A DNA stretch of 49,281 nt from Shewanella litoralis. GTDB lineage: Bacteria > Pseudomonadota > Gammaproteobacteria > Enterobacterales > Shewanellaceae. Shown here piece by piece: positions 9,098-17,029 of the stretch (position 1 is the stretch's first letter; each line of letters starts with the position of its first letter). Made by a program: the position numbers and the translations under genes. The notes under the pieces were generated by a model, which made no database searches, was not told the DNA's origin, and saw nothing but the letters and a program-made list of their open reading frames with translations. The stretch is taken from NCBI RefSeq assembly GCF_009828585.1, contig NZ_WSRZ01000028.1, positions 1 through 49,281 of the forward strand, in the 5' to 3' direction.

Positions 9098-9631
9098 CTA
9101 CTTTACTTTAGGTCTAAATGGCTTAATGACCGCTTCATCACACTCTAAAAATGGACCATCCATTAAGTCGATACAATACGGAATAGCGGGGAATACCGCG
9201 TCTAAACATTCGCGGATAGACTTAGGCTTGCCCGGTAAATTCACAATTAACGAATCATCACGTAACCCTGCAGTTTGACGCGACAAAATAGCCGTTGGCA
9301 CAAACTTTAACGACTCGGTGCGCATTAGCTCACCAAAGCCTGGCATCATACGGTCGCACACAGCTTCAGTTGCTTCTGGGGTCACATCGCGTTTGGCCGG
9401 GCCGGTACCACCCGTGGTGACAATTAAGCAGCAATCTTGATTGTCAGCTAAATCAATCAAGGTCGCTTCAATCACATCTTGTTCATCTGGGATCACCTTA
9501 TACACAGGCTCCCACTCCGAGGTTAAATACTCACTTAATACTTCAATAATGGCTTTACCAGACAAGTCTTCATATATACCCGCGCTCGCACGGTCACTGA
9601 CAGTCACGATGCCGATTTTAGCTTTACTCAT
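9098..9631 (-). CDS. mogA: Molybdopterin adenylyltransferase MogA
   Basis: MogA adenylates molybdopterin before molybdate insertion during molybdenum-cofactor synthesis in the cytoplasm. The 177-aa length is typical. Family motifs are clear: VTVSDRASAGIYEDLSG near the N-terminus, TTGGTGPAKRDVTPEAT in the substrate site, and LPGKPKSIRECLDA near the end. The ATG at 9631 follows AGGGAA. It is a single-gene unit, divergent from the pilin gene and sharing a terminator with the gene on the other side. Confidence 0.96.
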   Translation of the reverse strand: MSKAKIGIVTVSDRASAGIYEDLSGKAIIEVLSEYLTSEWEPVYKVIPDEQDVIEATLIDLADNQDCCLIVTTGGTGPAKRDVTPEATEAVCDRMMPGFGELMRTESLKFVPTAILSRQTAGLRDDSLIVNLPGKPKSIRECLDAVFPAIPYCIDLMDGPFLECDEAVIKPFRPKVK

Positions 9632-9772
9632 GGTGATATTTCCCTAATGTGGGGTCATTAGCCTCGGTTCGCGTTGAGGTTAAATCAATAATTTGGCTAC
9701 AGGCAGCTAATCTACCAAAAAACATCTACATCACAAAATTACAGACCCATAAATGCAAACTGTCTCAAGAAA

Positions 9773-9800
9773 TGACATCAACCAAGCGGTTGCTTATACT
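9773..9800 (+). promoter_or_regulatory. Possible sigma-70 promoter of the pilin gene
   Basis: TGACAT at 9773 and TATACT at 9795 are separated by 16 bases and lie 36 bases upstream of the pilin start. The -10 element is good; the -35 element is partial. Confidence 0.4.
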
Positions 9801-9835
9801 CATCGCAGCTATTCAAACAATGGATGCATTTTATT

Positions 9836-10330
9836 ATGCAAAAACAACAACGCGGTTTTACCCTAATTGAATTAGTGGTAGTGATTATTATTTTAGGAAT
9901 TTTAGCGGTAGTCGCCGCGCCGAAGTTTATAAACTTAAAAAGTGATGCGGTCATTGCCAATTTAAAAGGCTTACAAGGTGCATTAAAGTCGGCTAACACT
10001 CTGGTGTATTCAAAAGCCGTATTGGCTGGCCAGGAAAAACTCGACCCAGGGTCGGTGACATTAAATGGTAGTGCTGTGACGACTAGAGTCGGATATTTAA
10101 CGCCTCTTGGGGCTAATGTTACATTGGCTCTCGATGGTTCATTTGAAGTGATGGTTGGTGCAAATGATGCTATTACTGCTGACTGGGGAATATTCAACGT
10201 ACCTGGCGGAGCATCTATGTACATAGTGCCTAAGGGGTTTGCCACGTTTGACAGCTGCAATCTGCTCTACAATGTTGACTCATCTCAGCCAGCACCTGCC
10301 TTTTACAGCCTAACGACTAGCGGTTGTTAA
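9836..10330 (+). CDS. MSHA-type IV pilin, orphan
   Basis: The protein is a type IV pilin or pseudopilin. It starts MQKQQRG|FTLIELVVVIIILGILAVVAAPKFI with a prepilin-peptidase site after Gly7, Glu at mature position 5, and one long hydrophobic N-terminal helix; the LVVVIIILGILAVVAAPKFINL pattern is typical of MshA-like pilins. Two cysteines near the C-terminus (FDSC and the final Cys) could form the D-loop disulfide. The ATG at 9836 puts the leader at the expected length; an upstream ATG at 9824 would lengthen it. There are no assembly genes nearby, so it must use a machine encoded elsewhere. Confidence 0.85.
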   Translation: MQKQQRGFTLIELVVVIIILGILAVVAAPKFINLKSDAVIANLKGLQGALKSANTLVYSKAVLAGQEKLDPGSVTLNGSAVTTRVGYLTPLGANVTLALDGSFEVMVGANDAITADWGIFNVPGGASMYIVPKGFATFDSCNLLYNVDSSQPAPAFYSLTTSGC

Positions 10331-10430
10331 TTTCCAAGCTCACACTGAACTCAATAAATCAACCCACTAGATTGATACTGTTCGCCGCTAGTTTACTCGC
10401 ACTGTATCGATATTGGATTTATCGTTGCAC

Positions 10431-10506
10431 TTACGCTTAACGCTGAACTACCGTTTAAGGCTTATAGGCGCTTAGACGTTTAACAGCATTAACGCTTAAC
10501 GTTGAC
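10431..10506. repeat. Pair of imperfect direct repeats at the end of the TetR gene
   Basis: A sequence of the form ACGCTTAACGCTGAAC near 10433 recurs as ACGCTTAACGTTGAC near 10491. The second copy overlaps the last codons of the TetR gene. No hairpin with a T-run is obvious here; the function is unknown. Confidence 0.35.
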
Positions 10507-11109
10507 GGTTAAAATACCTTCTGCAGCCATAGTCGCGACTTTTTGCAACTCATCAAGGCTTGCCCCTTCAGACGCTTGCATCGACAAACCTTGAAACAAG
10601 GCAGTCATCAGGCTAGCCAATACCACAGGTTCACAACCCTCTTGTAATTCGCCTTGATTTTGCGCTAATTCAAAGCGGTCAACGAGCCGTTGTTTATGTT
10701 TTGATTTACGCGCTAACACCGTTTGTTTAATTGACTCGCTCGCCTCATTACATGAAAACGTGCTGTTAATTAACGCGCAACCTTGTGGGTGGCTACAGTC
10801 TGTAAACTGGGCGGCGGCACCAAGTAATAATCCGCGGATAACATCGGCAACGCGCTCATGCTGAAAAGCAATATTAAATAGCGAGTCTGGTCGATTTTCA
10901 TATAAGTCGATCGCTTTAAAAAATAACTGTTCTTTATTGCCAAAAGCCGCATACAAACTCGGCTTTTTAATGCCCATCGCTTCTGTGAGTTCGTTTAAAG
11001 AAGTCCCTTCATAACCATTACGCCAAAACACATTAAGCGCTTGCTCCAATGCAAGGTCGATATCGAACCCACGTGGGCGACCGACACAAGCTGCTTTTGT
11101 TATTGTCAT
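10489..11109 (-). CDS. TetR-family repressor next to an RND efflux pair
   Basis: The 206-aa protein has an N-terminal TetR helix-turn-helix (GYEGTSLNELTEAMGIKKPSLYAAFGNKEQLF, about residues 30-62) and a variable ligand domain. The ATG at 11109 is preceded by GAGGT and gives a protein starting MTITKAACVGRPRGF, whereas a longer reading has no ribosome site. It is divergent from the efflux genes at 11510. Three TACC-N4-GGTA sites in the 400-bp gap, one at the -10 of the efflux promoter, are its likely operators. It probably represses the pump and responds to a pump substrate; the ligand is unknown. Confidence 0.88.
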   Translation of the reverse strand: MTITKAACVGRPRGFDIDLALEQALNVFWRNGYEGTSLNELTEAMGIKKPSLYAAFGNKEQLFFKAIDLYENRPDSLFNIAFQHERVADVIRGLLLGAAAQFTDCSHPQGCALINSTFSCNEASESIKQTVLARKSKHKQRLVDRFELAQNQGELQEGCEPVVLASLMTALFQGLSMQASEGASLDELQKVATMAAEGILTVNVKR

Positions 11110-11343
11110 AAGTCGTACCTCATATATTAACGAACCCTTGATTATCAAAATGTTAACGTACAACACTCAATCAAGGATGGGCATATCTTTGCGCATTATT
11201 AAACCACAAATCGTGCTAATTGTGTGCAGGTTTATCACAAAACCAGTGATTAATTACCTATTGATGTGAGCCACCACAAACACTTTATCGTATGCGCTTA
11301 TTTCATCATCACACTAAATGAACACCTGGTCAAAATAATTTCA

Positions 11344-11427
11344 TACCCATCGGTACAAAATACGTTGACAGGGGTATTTTAATCTATATATTACCGTTCG
11401 GTACAGAATATTTTATACCAAACGGTA
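11344..11427. promoter_or_regulatory. Three TACC-N4-GGTA sites, likely TetR operators
   Basis: Sites at 11344-11355, 11392-11403 and 11416-11427 read TACCCATCGGTA, TACCGTTCGGTA and TACCAAACGGTA. They are spaced 48 and 24 bases start to start. Site 2 begins in the -10 box of the efflux promoter and site 3 covers the expected transcript start, as expected for repression. The rest of the 11110-11510 gap shows no gene. Confidence 0.7.
11365..11392 (+). promoter_or_regulatory. Sigma-70 promoter of the RND efflux operon
   Basis: A consensus TTGACA at 11365-11370 and TATATT at 11387-11392 with a 16-base spacer lie about 118 bases upstream of the adaptor start. The -10 box abuts the second TACC-N4-GGTA site. 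Confidence 0.7.
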
Positions 11428-11509
11428 TAAAACTGTAGTCACAGACAAAAAGTAACGCAACCAGTAGCCCGTTAAATGACGTAAAAGCTATTGATTAGAG
11501 GACAGCAAC

Positions 11510-12748
11510 ATGACTATGTTTAAATCAATTCAATCTACTTTGTTAGTAAGCCTAACGGCAGTACTGCTAGTGGCTTGTGGGCAACAACCTGCAGCACAAC
11601 AAGCTGGTGCTGCGCCTGCCGCCCCTGAAGTTAATGTTGCTAACGTATTGCACGAGCGCATTACCGAGTGGGACCAGTTTACTGGACGCTTACAAGCACC
11701 AGAAGAAGTCACCCTAGTACCACGAGTATCGGGTTACATTGAGTCAGTAAACTTTACAGAAGGTGCCCTGGTCAACAAGGGTGACATACTGTTCACCATC
11801 GATTCTAAAGTTTTCACTGCTGAAGTTGAACGTCTGCAAGCTGAGTTAACCAGTGCAAAATCAGCACATGAATTAGCGAAAAACGACTTTGAACGTGCCA
11901 ACAAACTGTTCAGTCAACAAGCTGTGTCTGAAGAGCTTATCGATACTCGCCGTAGCACAATGCACCAAACCGCTGCTGCGGTCGCATCTGTTAAAGCGGC
12001 ATTAACCAGCGCAAAATTAAACGTTGAATACGCCCAGGTTACTGCGCCCATTACTGGCCGAGTGTCTTACGCCAACGAAACCGCAGGTAACTATGTCACG
12101 GCAGGTCAAACTCCGCTAACCAGCTTGGTTTCAACAGCCAATATGCATGCCTACTTTGATATCGACGAGCAAACATACCTTAAGTATGCCTCGCTATCGG
12201 GCGAGAACAAACGCCAGGACCCACGCTCAGGTAACAACACTGTATTAATGGCCCTAGCCAATGAAACTGAGTTTACCCACCAGGGTGTGATCGACTTTGT
12301 TGATAATGCCGTTAATCAACAAACCGGTACTATTCGCGTACGTGCCACATTTACCAACTCAAGCAATATCTTAATGCCTGGCTTATTTGCGCGCATTAGC
12401 ATTGCCGGTAGCGCGTCTTATCAAGGTATTTTGGTTGACGATAAAGCCATCTTTACCGACCTAAGCAACAAGTATGTTTTAGTGGTAAACGAGCAAAACA
12501 CCCTTGAATATCGTGGTGTAACGTTAGGCGAAAAAATTCACGGTTTACGCATTATTACTGCCGGTTTACAACCAGAAGACACCATTGTGGTTAACAGTCT
12601 GCAAAAAGTGCGTCCTAGTGTAACCATTACCCCTAAATTGACCGATATGGCCGATAGCAGCCAAATAGAAGCACTGCACCAAGCACAGTTACTATTTGAT
12701 AATCAGCCGCTTACAGCTCAAATTGCTGATGAAGCAAGTCAAGGCTAA
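11510..12748 (+). CDS. RND efflux periplasmic adaptor (AcrA/MexA-like lipoprotein)
   Basis: This membrane-fusion protein links an inner-membrane RND pump to an outer-membrane channel. The 412-aa protein begins with a lipoprotein signal whose lipobox is LLVAC (Cys23), so it is anchored in the inner membrane. A biotinyl-lipoyl-like segment (VPRVSGYIESVNFTEGALVNKGD), a coiled-coil hairpin rich in Ala/Glu/Lys at about 100-160, and a second lipoyl half (VTAPITGRVSYANETAGNYV) follow in the usual order. The start is preceded by AGAGGA. It is the first gene of a two-gene operon; no TolC-like channel is encoded here. Confidence 0.92.
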   Translation: MTMFKSIQSTLLVSLTAVLLVACGQQPAAQQAGAAPAAPEVNVANVLHERITEWDQFTGRLQAPEEVTLVPRVSGYIESVNFTEGALVNKGDILFTIDSKVFTAEVERLQAELTSAKSAHELAKNDFERANKLFSQQAVSEELIDTRRSTMHQTAAAVASVKAALTSAKLNVEYAQVTAPITGRVSYANETAGNYVTAGQTPLTSLVSTANMHAYFDIDEQTYLKYASLSGENKRQDPRSGNNTVLMALANETEFTHQGVIDFVDNAVNQQTGTIRVRATFTNSSNILMPGLFARISIAGSASYQGILVDDKAIFTDLSNKYVLVVNEQNTLEYRGVTLGEKIHGLRIITAGLQPEDTIVVNSLQKVRPSVTITPKLTDMADSSQIEALHQAQLLFDNQPLTAQIADEASQG

Positions 12749-12762
12749 GGAATACCCCTATC

Positions 12763-15700
12763 ATGTTGTCGCAATTTTTTATTAAAAGACCGATTTTTGC
12801 CGCAGTGCTGTCGCTATTGTTTTTTATCGCTGGCGCACTGGCTGTTTGGCAATTACCGATCACCGAATACCCAGAAGTGGTTCCGCCAACGGTAGTAGTT
12901 ACTGCCAATTACCCTGGCGCAAACCCAAAAGTGATCGCTGAAACAGTCGCATCACCGCTGGAACAAGAAATCAACGGCGTTGAGAACATGCTTTACATGT
13001 CATCTCAAGCCACCTCTGATGGCCGCATGACATTAACCGTCACTTTTGCCATTGGTACCGATGTTGATTTAGCCCAAACCCAGGTACAGAGCAGAGTTGA
13101 ACGTGCAAAACCGCGTTTACCTGAAGAAGTACAGCGTTTAGGGATTGTTACCGAAAAATCATCACCAGACTTAACCATGGTGGTGCATTTAACCTCGCCC
13201 GATAATCGTTATGACATGCTGTACCTGTCTAACTATGCGGTGTTAAAAGTTAAAGACGAACTTGCCCGTATTGAAGGTGTGGGCGCTGTGCGTGTATTTG
13301 GCGCCGGCGACTACAGCATGCGTGTGTGGTTAGACCCAAATAAAGTAGCCGCGATTGGATTGTCACCGAATGATGTGGTTGCTGCGATCCGTGAGCAAAA
13401 CCAACAAGCCGCCGCAGGTAGCCTAGGTGCTCAACCCAGTGGCGAAAGTGATTTCCAATTACTTATCAATGTGAAAGGCCGTTTAGCCAACGTTGAAGAG
13501 TTTGAAAACATCATTGTTAAAGTTGGCTCACAAGGCCAAATCACCCGCTTAAAAGATGTTGCCCGTGTTGAACTAGGCGCATCAACTTATGCACTGCGTT
13601 CAATGCTAGACAATAAAGATGCTGCGGCACTGCCGGTGTTCCAGGCATCTGGCTCTAATGCGATACAGATTTCTGATGACGTTCGCGCCAAAATGAAAGA
13701 AATATCAGCCAACTTCCCAGAAGGCCTAACTTACGACATCGTTTACGACCCAACGGTATTCGTACGCGGTTCTATCGAAGCCGTAATTAAAACCTTACTA
13801 GAAGCCATTTTACTGGTGGTATTAGTTGTGGTGCTGTTTTTACAAACCTGGCGCGCCTCAATCATTCCATTAGTGGCGGTACCAGTGTCGTTAGTCGGTA
13901 CCTTTGCTTTTATGCACTTAATGGGCTTCTCGCTCAATGCCTTGTCGTTATTTGGTCTGGTACTGGCGATTGGTATTGTGGTCGACGACGCCATTGTAGT
14001 GGTGGAAAATGTTGAGCGTAATATCGAAGAAGGCTTATCACCTTTAGCCGCAACGCAAAAAGCCATGAAAGAAGTAACCGGCCCAATTATCGCCACCACA
14101 TTAGTACTGGCAGCGGTATTTATTCCAACGGCGTTTATGTCTGGTTTAACCGGTCAGTTTTATAAGCAGTTTGCCTTAACCATTACTATTTCGACCTTTA
14201 TTTCGGCGATAAACTCGTTGACCTTAAGCCCTGCATTATCGGCATTGCTCCTTAAAAGTCATCACGACAAGCAAGACTTCCTTACCCGTGGTATGGACAA
14301 AATGCTTGGCGGTTGGTTATTTGCCCCGTTTAACCGTTTCTTTGCAAAACTGTCTGACGGTTACGGCTGGGTCGTCAAAAAAGTGATTCGTTTTGGTGTT
14401 GTTGTGGGTGTGTTGTATATCGGCTTAGTCGGTGTAACAGGTTTACAATTTGCCAGCACGCCAACAGGTTACGTCCCAGGGCAAGACAAGCAGTACTTAA
14501 TTGCCTTTGCACAATTACCCGATGCGGCATCGCTTGATCGCACCGAAGCCATCGTGAAACAAATGTCATCCATTGCCTTAGACCAGCCCGGCGTTGCACA
14601 TGCAGTGGCGTTCCCTGGTTTAAGCATTAACGGCTTTACTAACAGCACTAACAGCGCGATTTTGTTCACCCCGCTAGATGACTTTGCCGACCGTAAAGAC
14701 CCATCGCTTTCAGCAGGGGCAATTGCAGCGGCGTTAAACCAGAAGTTTGCCTCGATTGATGGTGCGTTTATTGCGATTTTCCCACCACCACCGGTACAAG
14801 GTTTAGGGACAATTGGCGGATTTAGATTACAAATTCAAGACCGAGCAAACTACGGTTACGATGAGTTATATAAAGTCACCATGCAAGTCATGCAAAAAGC
14901 CTGGGCAACACCAGAGTTAGCAGGTGTGTTCTCAAGTTATCAGGTTAATGTGCCGCAACTTGAAGTTGAAGTTGACCGTACCAAAGCCAAGCAACAAGCC
15001 GTGTCGTTAGACGAATTGTTTGCCACGTTGCAAGGTTACATGGGCTCGGTTTACGCCAACGACTTTAACCAGTTTGGCCGTACATACCAGGTTAACGTGC
15101 AAGCAGACGAGCAGTTTAGACAAACACCAGAGCAAATCGCTCAGCTCAAGGTGCGTAACAATCAGGGTGAAATGGTGCCTATTGGCTCATTTATTAACGT
15201 GGCTAATGTGGCCGGCCCAGATCGTGTGATGCACTACAACGGCTTTACCACTGCCGAGCTTAATGGCGGTGCAGCACCTGGGTTTAGTAGTGGCGAGGCA
15301 CAAGCTGCGATTGAAAAAATCCTGGCCGAAACTTTACCAAACGGTATGACTTACGAGTGGACTGAAATTACTTACCAGCAAATACTGGCCGGTAATGCAG
15401 GCGTGTATATTTTCCCATTAATCATTTTATTAGTGTTTATGGTATTAGCCGCGCAGTATGAAAGCTTAAGTTTACCGTTGGCGATTATCTTGATTATTCC
15501 GATGACGATTCTGTCGGCAATCAGTGGTGTATTAATTTACGGCGGCGACAACAACATCTTTACCCAAATCGGACTCATCGTTCTGGTGGGACTGGCGACC
15601 AAAAACGCCATCTTGATTGTTGAGTTTGCTAAAGAGCTGCAAGACACAGGCATGACGCCGTTAGAAGCCATTCTTGAAGCGGGCCGCTTACGTTTACGCC

Positions 15701-15900
15701 CCATTCTAATGACATCTATTGCCTTCATTATGGGTGTAGTACCTATGGTGTTCTCGAGTGGCCCAGGAGCAGAAATGCGTCAAGCCATTGGTGTCGCAGT
15801 GTTTGCCGGTATGATTGGTGTGACTATATTTGGTCTACTGCTCACACCACTGTTTTACTACGCATTAGCAAAACGCGCTAAAACAGTAGAAGCTGAATAA
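12763..15900 (+). CDS. RND multidrug efflux pump, AcrB/MexB-like (HAE1)
   Basis: The 1045-aa protein is a proton-driven drug exporter of the hydrophobe/amphiphile RND family. It starts with the family signature MLSQFFIKRPIFAAVLSL. The proton-relay residues are present: the Asp pair 408-409 in GIVVDDAIVVVEN and Lys947 in GLATKNAILIVE, matching Asp407/408 and Lys940 of AcrB. Length and the two large periplasmic loops fit the family. The gene begins 14 bases after the adaptor gene and ends at a strong terminator. The outer-membrane partner must be encoded elsewhere. Substrates cannot be read from the sequence. Confidence 0.95.
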   Translation: MLSQFFIKRPIFAAVLSLLFFIAGALAVWQLPITEYPEVVPPTVVVTANYPGANPKVIAETVASPLEQEINGVENMLYMSSQATSDGRMTLTVTFAIGTDVDLAQTQVQSRVERAKPRLPEEVQRLGIVTEKSSPDLTMVVHLTSPDNRYDMLYLSNYAVLKVKDELARIEGVGAVRVFGAGDYSMRVWLDPNKVAAIGLSPNDVVAAIREQNQQAAAGSLGAQPSGESDFQLLINVKGRLANVEEFENIIVKVGSQGQITRLKDVARVELGASTYALRSMLDNKDAAALPVFQASGSNAIQISDDVRAKMKEISANFPEGLTYDIVYDPTVFVRGSIEAVIKTLLEAILLVVLVVVLFLQTWRASIIPLVAVPVSLVGTFAFMHLMGFSLNALSLFGLVLAIGIVVDDAIVVVENVERNIEEGLSPLAATQKAMKEVTGPIIATTLVLAAVFIPTAFMSGLTGQFYKQFALTITISTFISAINSLTLSPALSALLLKSHHDKQDFLTRGMDKMLGGWLFAPFNRFFAKLSDGYGWVVKKVIRFGVVVGVLYIGLVGVTGLQFASTPTGYVPGQDKQYLIAFAQLPDAASLDRTEAIVKQMSSIALDQPGVAHAVAFPGLSINGFTNSTNSAILFTPLDDFADRKDPSLSAGAIAAALNQKFASIDGAFIAIFPPPPVQGLGTIGGFRLQIQDRANYGYDELYKVTMQVMQKAWATPELAGVFSSYQVNVPQLEVEVDRTKAKQQAVSLDELFATLQGYMGSVYANDFNQFGRTYQVNVQADEQFRQTPEQIAQLKVRNNQGEMVPIGSFINVANVAGPDRVMHYNGFTTAELNGGAAPGFSSGEAQAAIEKILAETLPNGMTYEWTEITYQQILAGNAGVYIFPLIILLVFMVLAAQYESLSLPLAIILIIPMTILSAISGVLIYGGDNNIFTQIGLIVLVGLATKNAILIVEFAKELQDTGMTPLEAILEAGRLRLRPILMTSIAFIMGVVPMVFSSGPGAEMRQAIGVAVFAGMIGVTIFGLLLTPLFYYALAKRAKTVEAE

Positions 15901-15925
15901 CCAACGACGTCATTAGTGTAAAAAC

Positions 15926-15961
15926 AAAAAAGAGGTAAACCTTACGGTTTACCTCTTTTTT
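15926..15961. terminator. Strong bidirectional terminator between the RND pump and fructokinase genes
   Basis: A 16-bp perfect stem, from AAAAAAGAGGTAAACC to its complement, encloses a TTAC loop, with A and T runs built into the arms so that it terminates on either strand. It lies between convergent genes. Confidence 0.9.
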
Positions 15962-15970
15962 ATTTGCATG

Positions 15971-16948
15971 TTACACAATAACTGCAAGCACTTGCGCGCA
16001 ACTCGGCAATGCCGGGAACGCCCCCTTAACCCTGCAAGTTATTGCTCCGCATTTAATCGCAAATTCAACAACTTTCTGCACGTCAACTCGATTAGATAAC
16101 ACATCAATTAAAGTGCCATATTCGCTTGCGCCAGCCTGCTCAAAACATTGCCCGAGCTGCCACAATAGTCCAGCCACAAAGCTGTCACCTGCGGCAGTAG
16201 TATCTACAGGATTAATCTTTGGAACCATGACCTCAAAACAGAATGCATTACTGTAACAGCGCACCGGCTCAGGGCCATTGGTCACTAAAACCAATGTTAC
16301 ACCTTGGTTCAAGCAAAATTGTAAATACTCCTCAACATCAACACCGCGAGCATTAGCCAAAAAATCAGCTTCATCATGGCTCATTTTGAGTACATGAGTA
16401 TAAGGTAGGCATTGCTCCACACGGCCCGCTAATAAGTGAATATCATCCCATAAAGACAATCGTAAATTAACATCGAAACTGACTAACTTTTGCTTGGCAT
16501 AAGCTTGCTTTACACCATATAAGCTGCTGTTAAAGATCTCGGTTTCTGTAAACGTATTTGAGCAGAAATGGAATATATCCACAGCAGACCAAGTTATCGC
16601 ATCAAAGTGAGTTGCGCTGTAAAGCATGTCCGCTGTGCCATGTCGATTAAAACTAAATGAACGCTCTCCATCAGCATCTAAACTGACTAACACTGTAGCA
16701 GTTGCTGCATTTGGTACTAACGCTAAACCGCTGATATCAACACCTTGCTCGACTAGGGATTGTTGGAGCATTACACCATAGTCATCACTACTTATCCCGC
16801 CAGCAAAAATACTGTTACCACCAAGTTTTGCATACCCTACTGCCACATTTGCGGGGGCACCACCAGCAATCGGTTGATGTTCTAAACCAGCTGTATCGGT
16901 TGGTAGTAAATCGACTAAAACCTCACCAAAACTGAGTAATGTCTTCAT
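15971..16948 (-). CDS. scrK: Fructokinase of the sucrose locus (PfkB family)
   Basis: The enzyme is inferred to phosphorylate the fructose released from sucrose to fructose-6-phosphate. The 325-aa protein is a PfkB-family sugar kinase: an N-terminal GGAPANVAVGYAKLGG motif and the C-terminal anion-hole motif DTTAAGDSFVAGLL with the catalytic Asp. Fructose specificity is inferred from its neighbours, the sucrose phosphorylase and LacI genes. It lies 81 bases behind the TonB-dependent receptor gene on the same strand, with a small terminator-like hairpin between them, so expression is probably by partial read-through. Confidence 0.85.
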   Translation of the reverse strand: MKTLLSFGEVLVDLLPTDTAGLEHQPIAGGAPANVAVGYAKLGGNSIFAGGISSDDYGVMLQQSLVEQGVDISGLALVPNAATATVLVSLDADGERSFSFNRHGTADMLYSATHFDAITWSAVDIFHFCSNTFTETEIFNSSLYGVKQAYAKQKLVSFDVNLRLSLWDDIHLLAGRVEQCLPYTHVLKMSHDEADFLANARGVDVEEYLQFCLNQGVTLVLVTNGPEPVRCYSNAFCFEVMVPKINPVDTTAAGDSFVAGLLWQLGQCFEQAGASEYGTLIDVLSNRVDVQKVVEFAIKCGAITCRVKGAFPALPSCAQVLAVIV

Positions 16949-16960
16949 ATAAAATATCCA

Positions 16961-16982
16961 AAAAAAAACCCATTTTCATGGG
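16961..16982 (-). terminator. Weak terminator or attenuator between the receptor and scrK
   Basis: On the minus strand, CCCAT and ATGGG around a GAAA tetraloop are followed by eight T. The stem has only 5 bp, so it may attenuate rather than stop transcription. The T-run directly abuts the weak ribosome binding site (TTGGA) of scrK. Confidence 0.6.
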
Positions 16983-17029
16983 CTTGTTAACAGGGGATTG
17001 CTTAACAAATTTGCAGGCTAAATCAGCAA

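Noticed and set aside
9770-9810. Sigma-54 promoter for the pilin gene
   Set aside because: TTGCT is present at the right distance from the gene, but there is no GG at the required 10-base spacing upstream; a sigma-70-type promoter fits better.
9649-9870. 73-aa frame before the pilin gene
   Set aside because: No ribosome site or recognisable protein pattern; it overlaps the pilin promoter and start.
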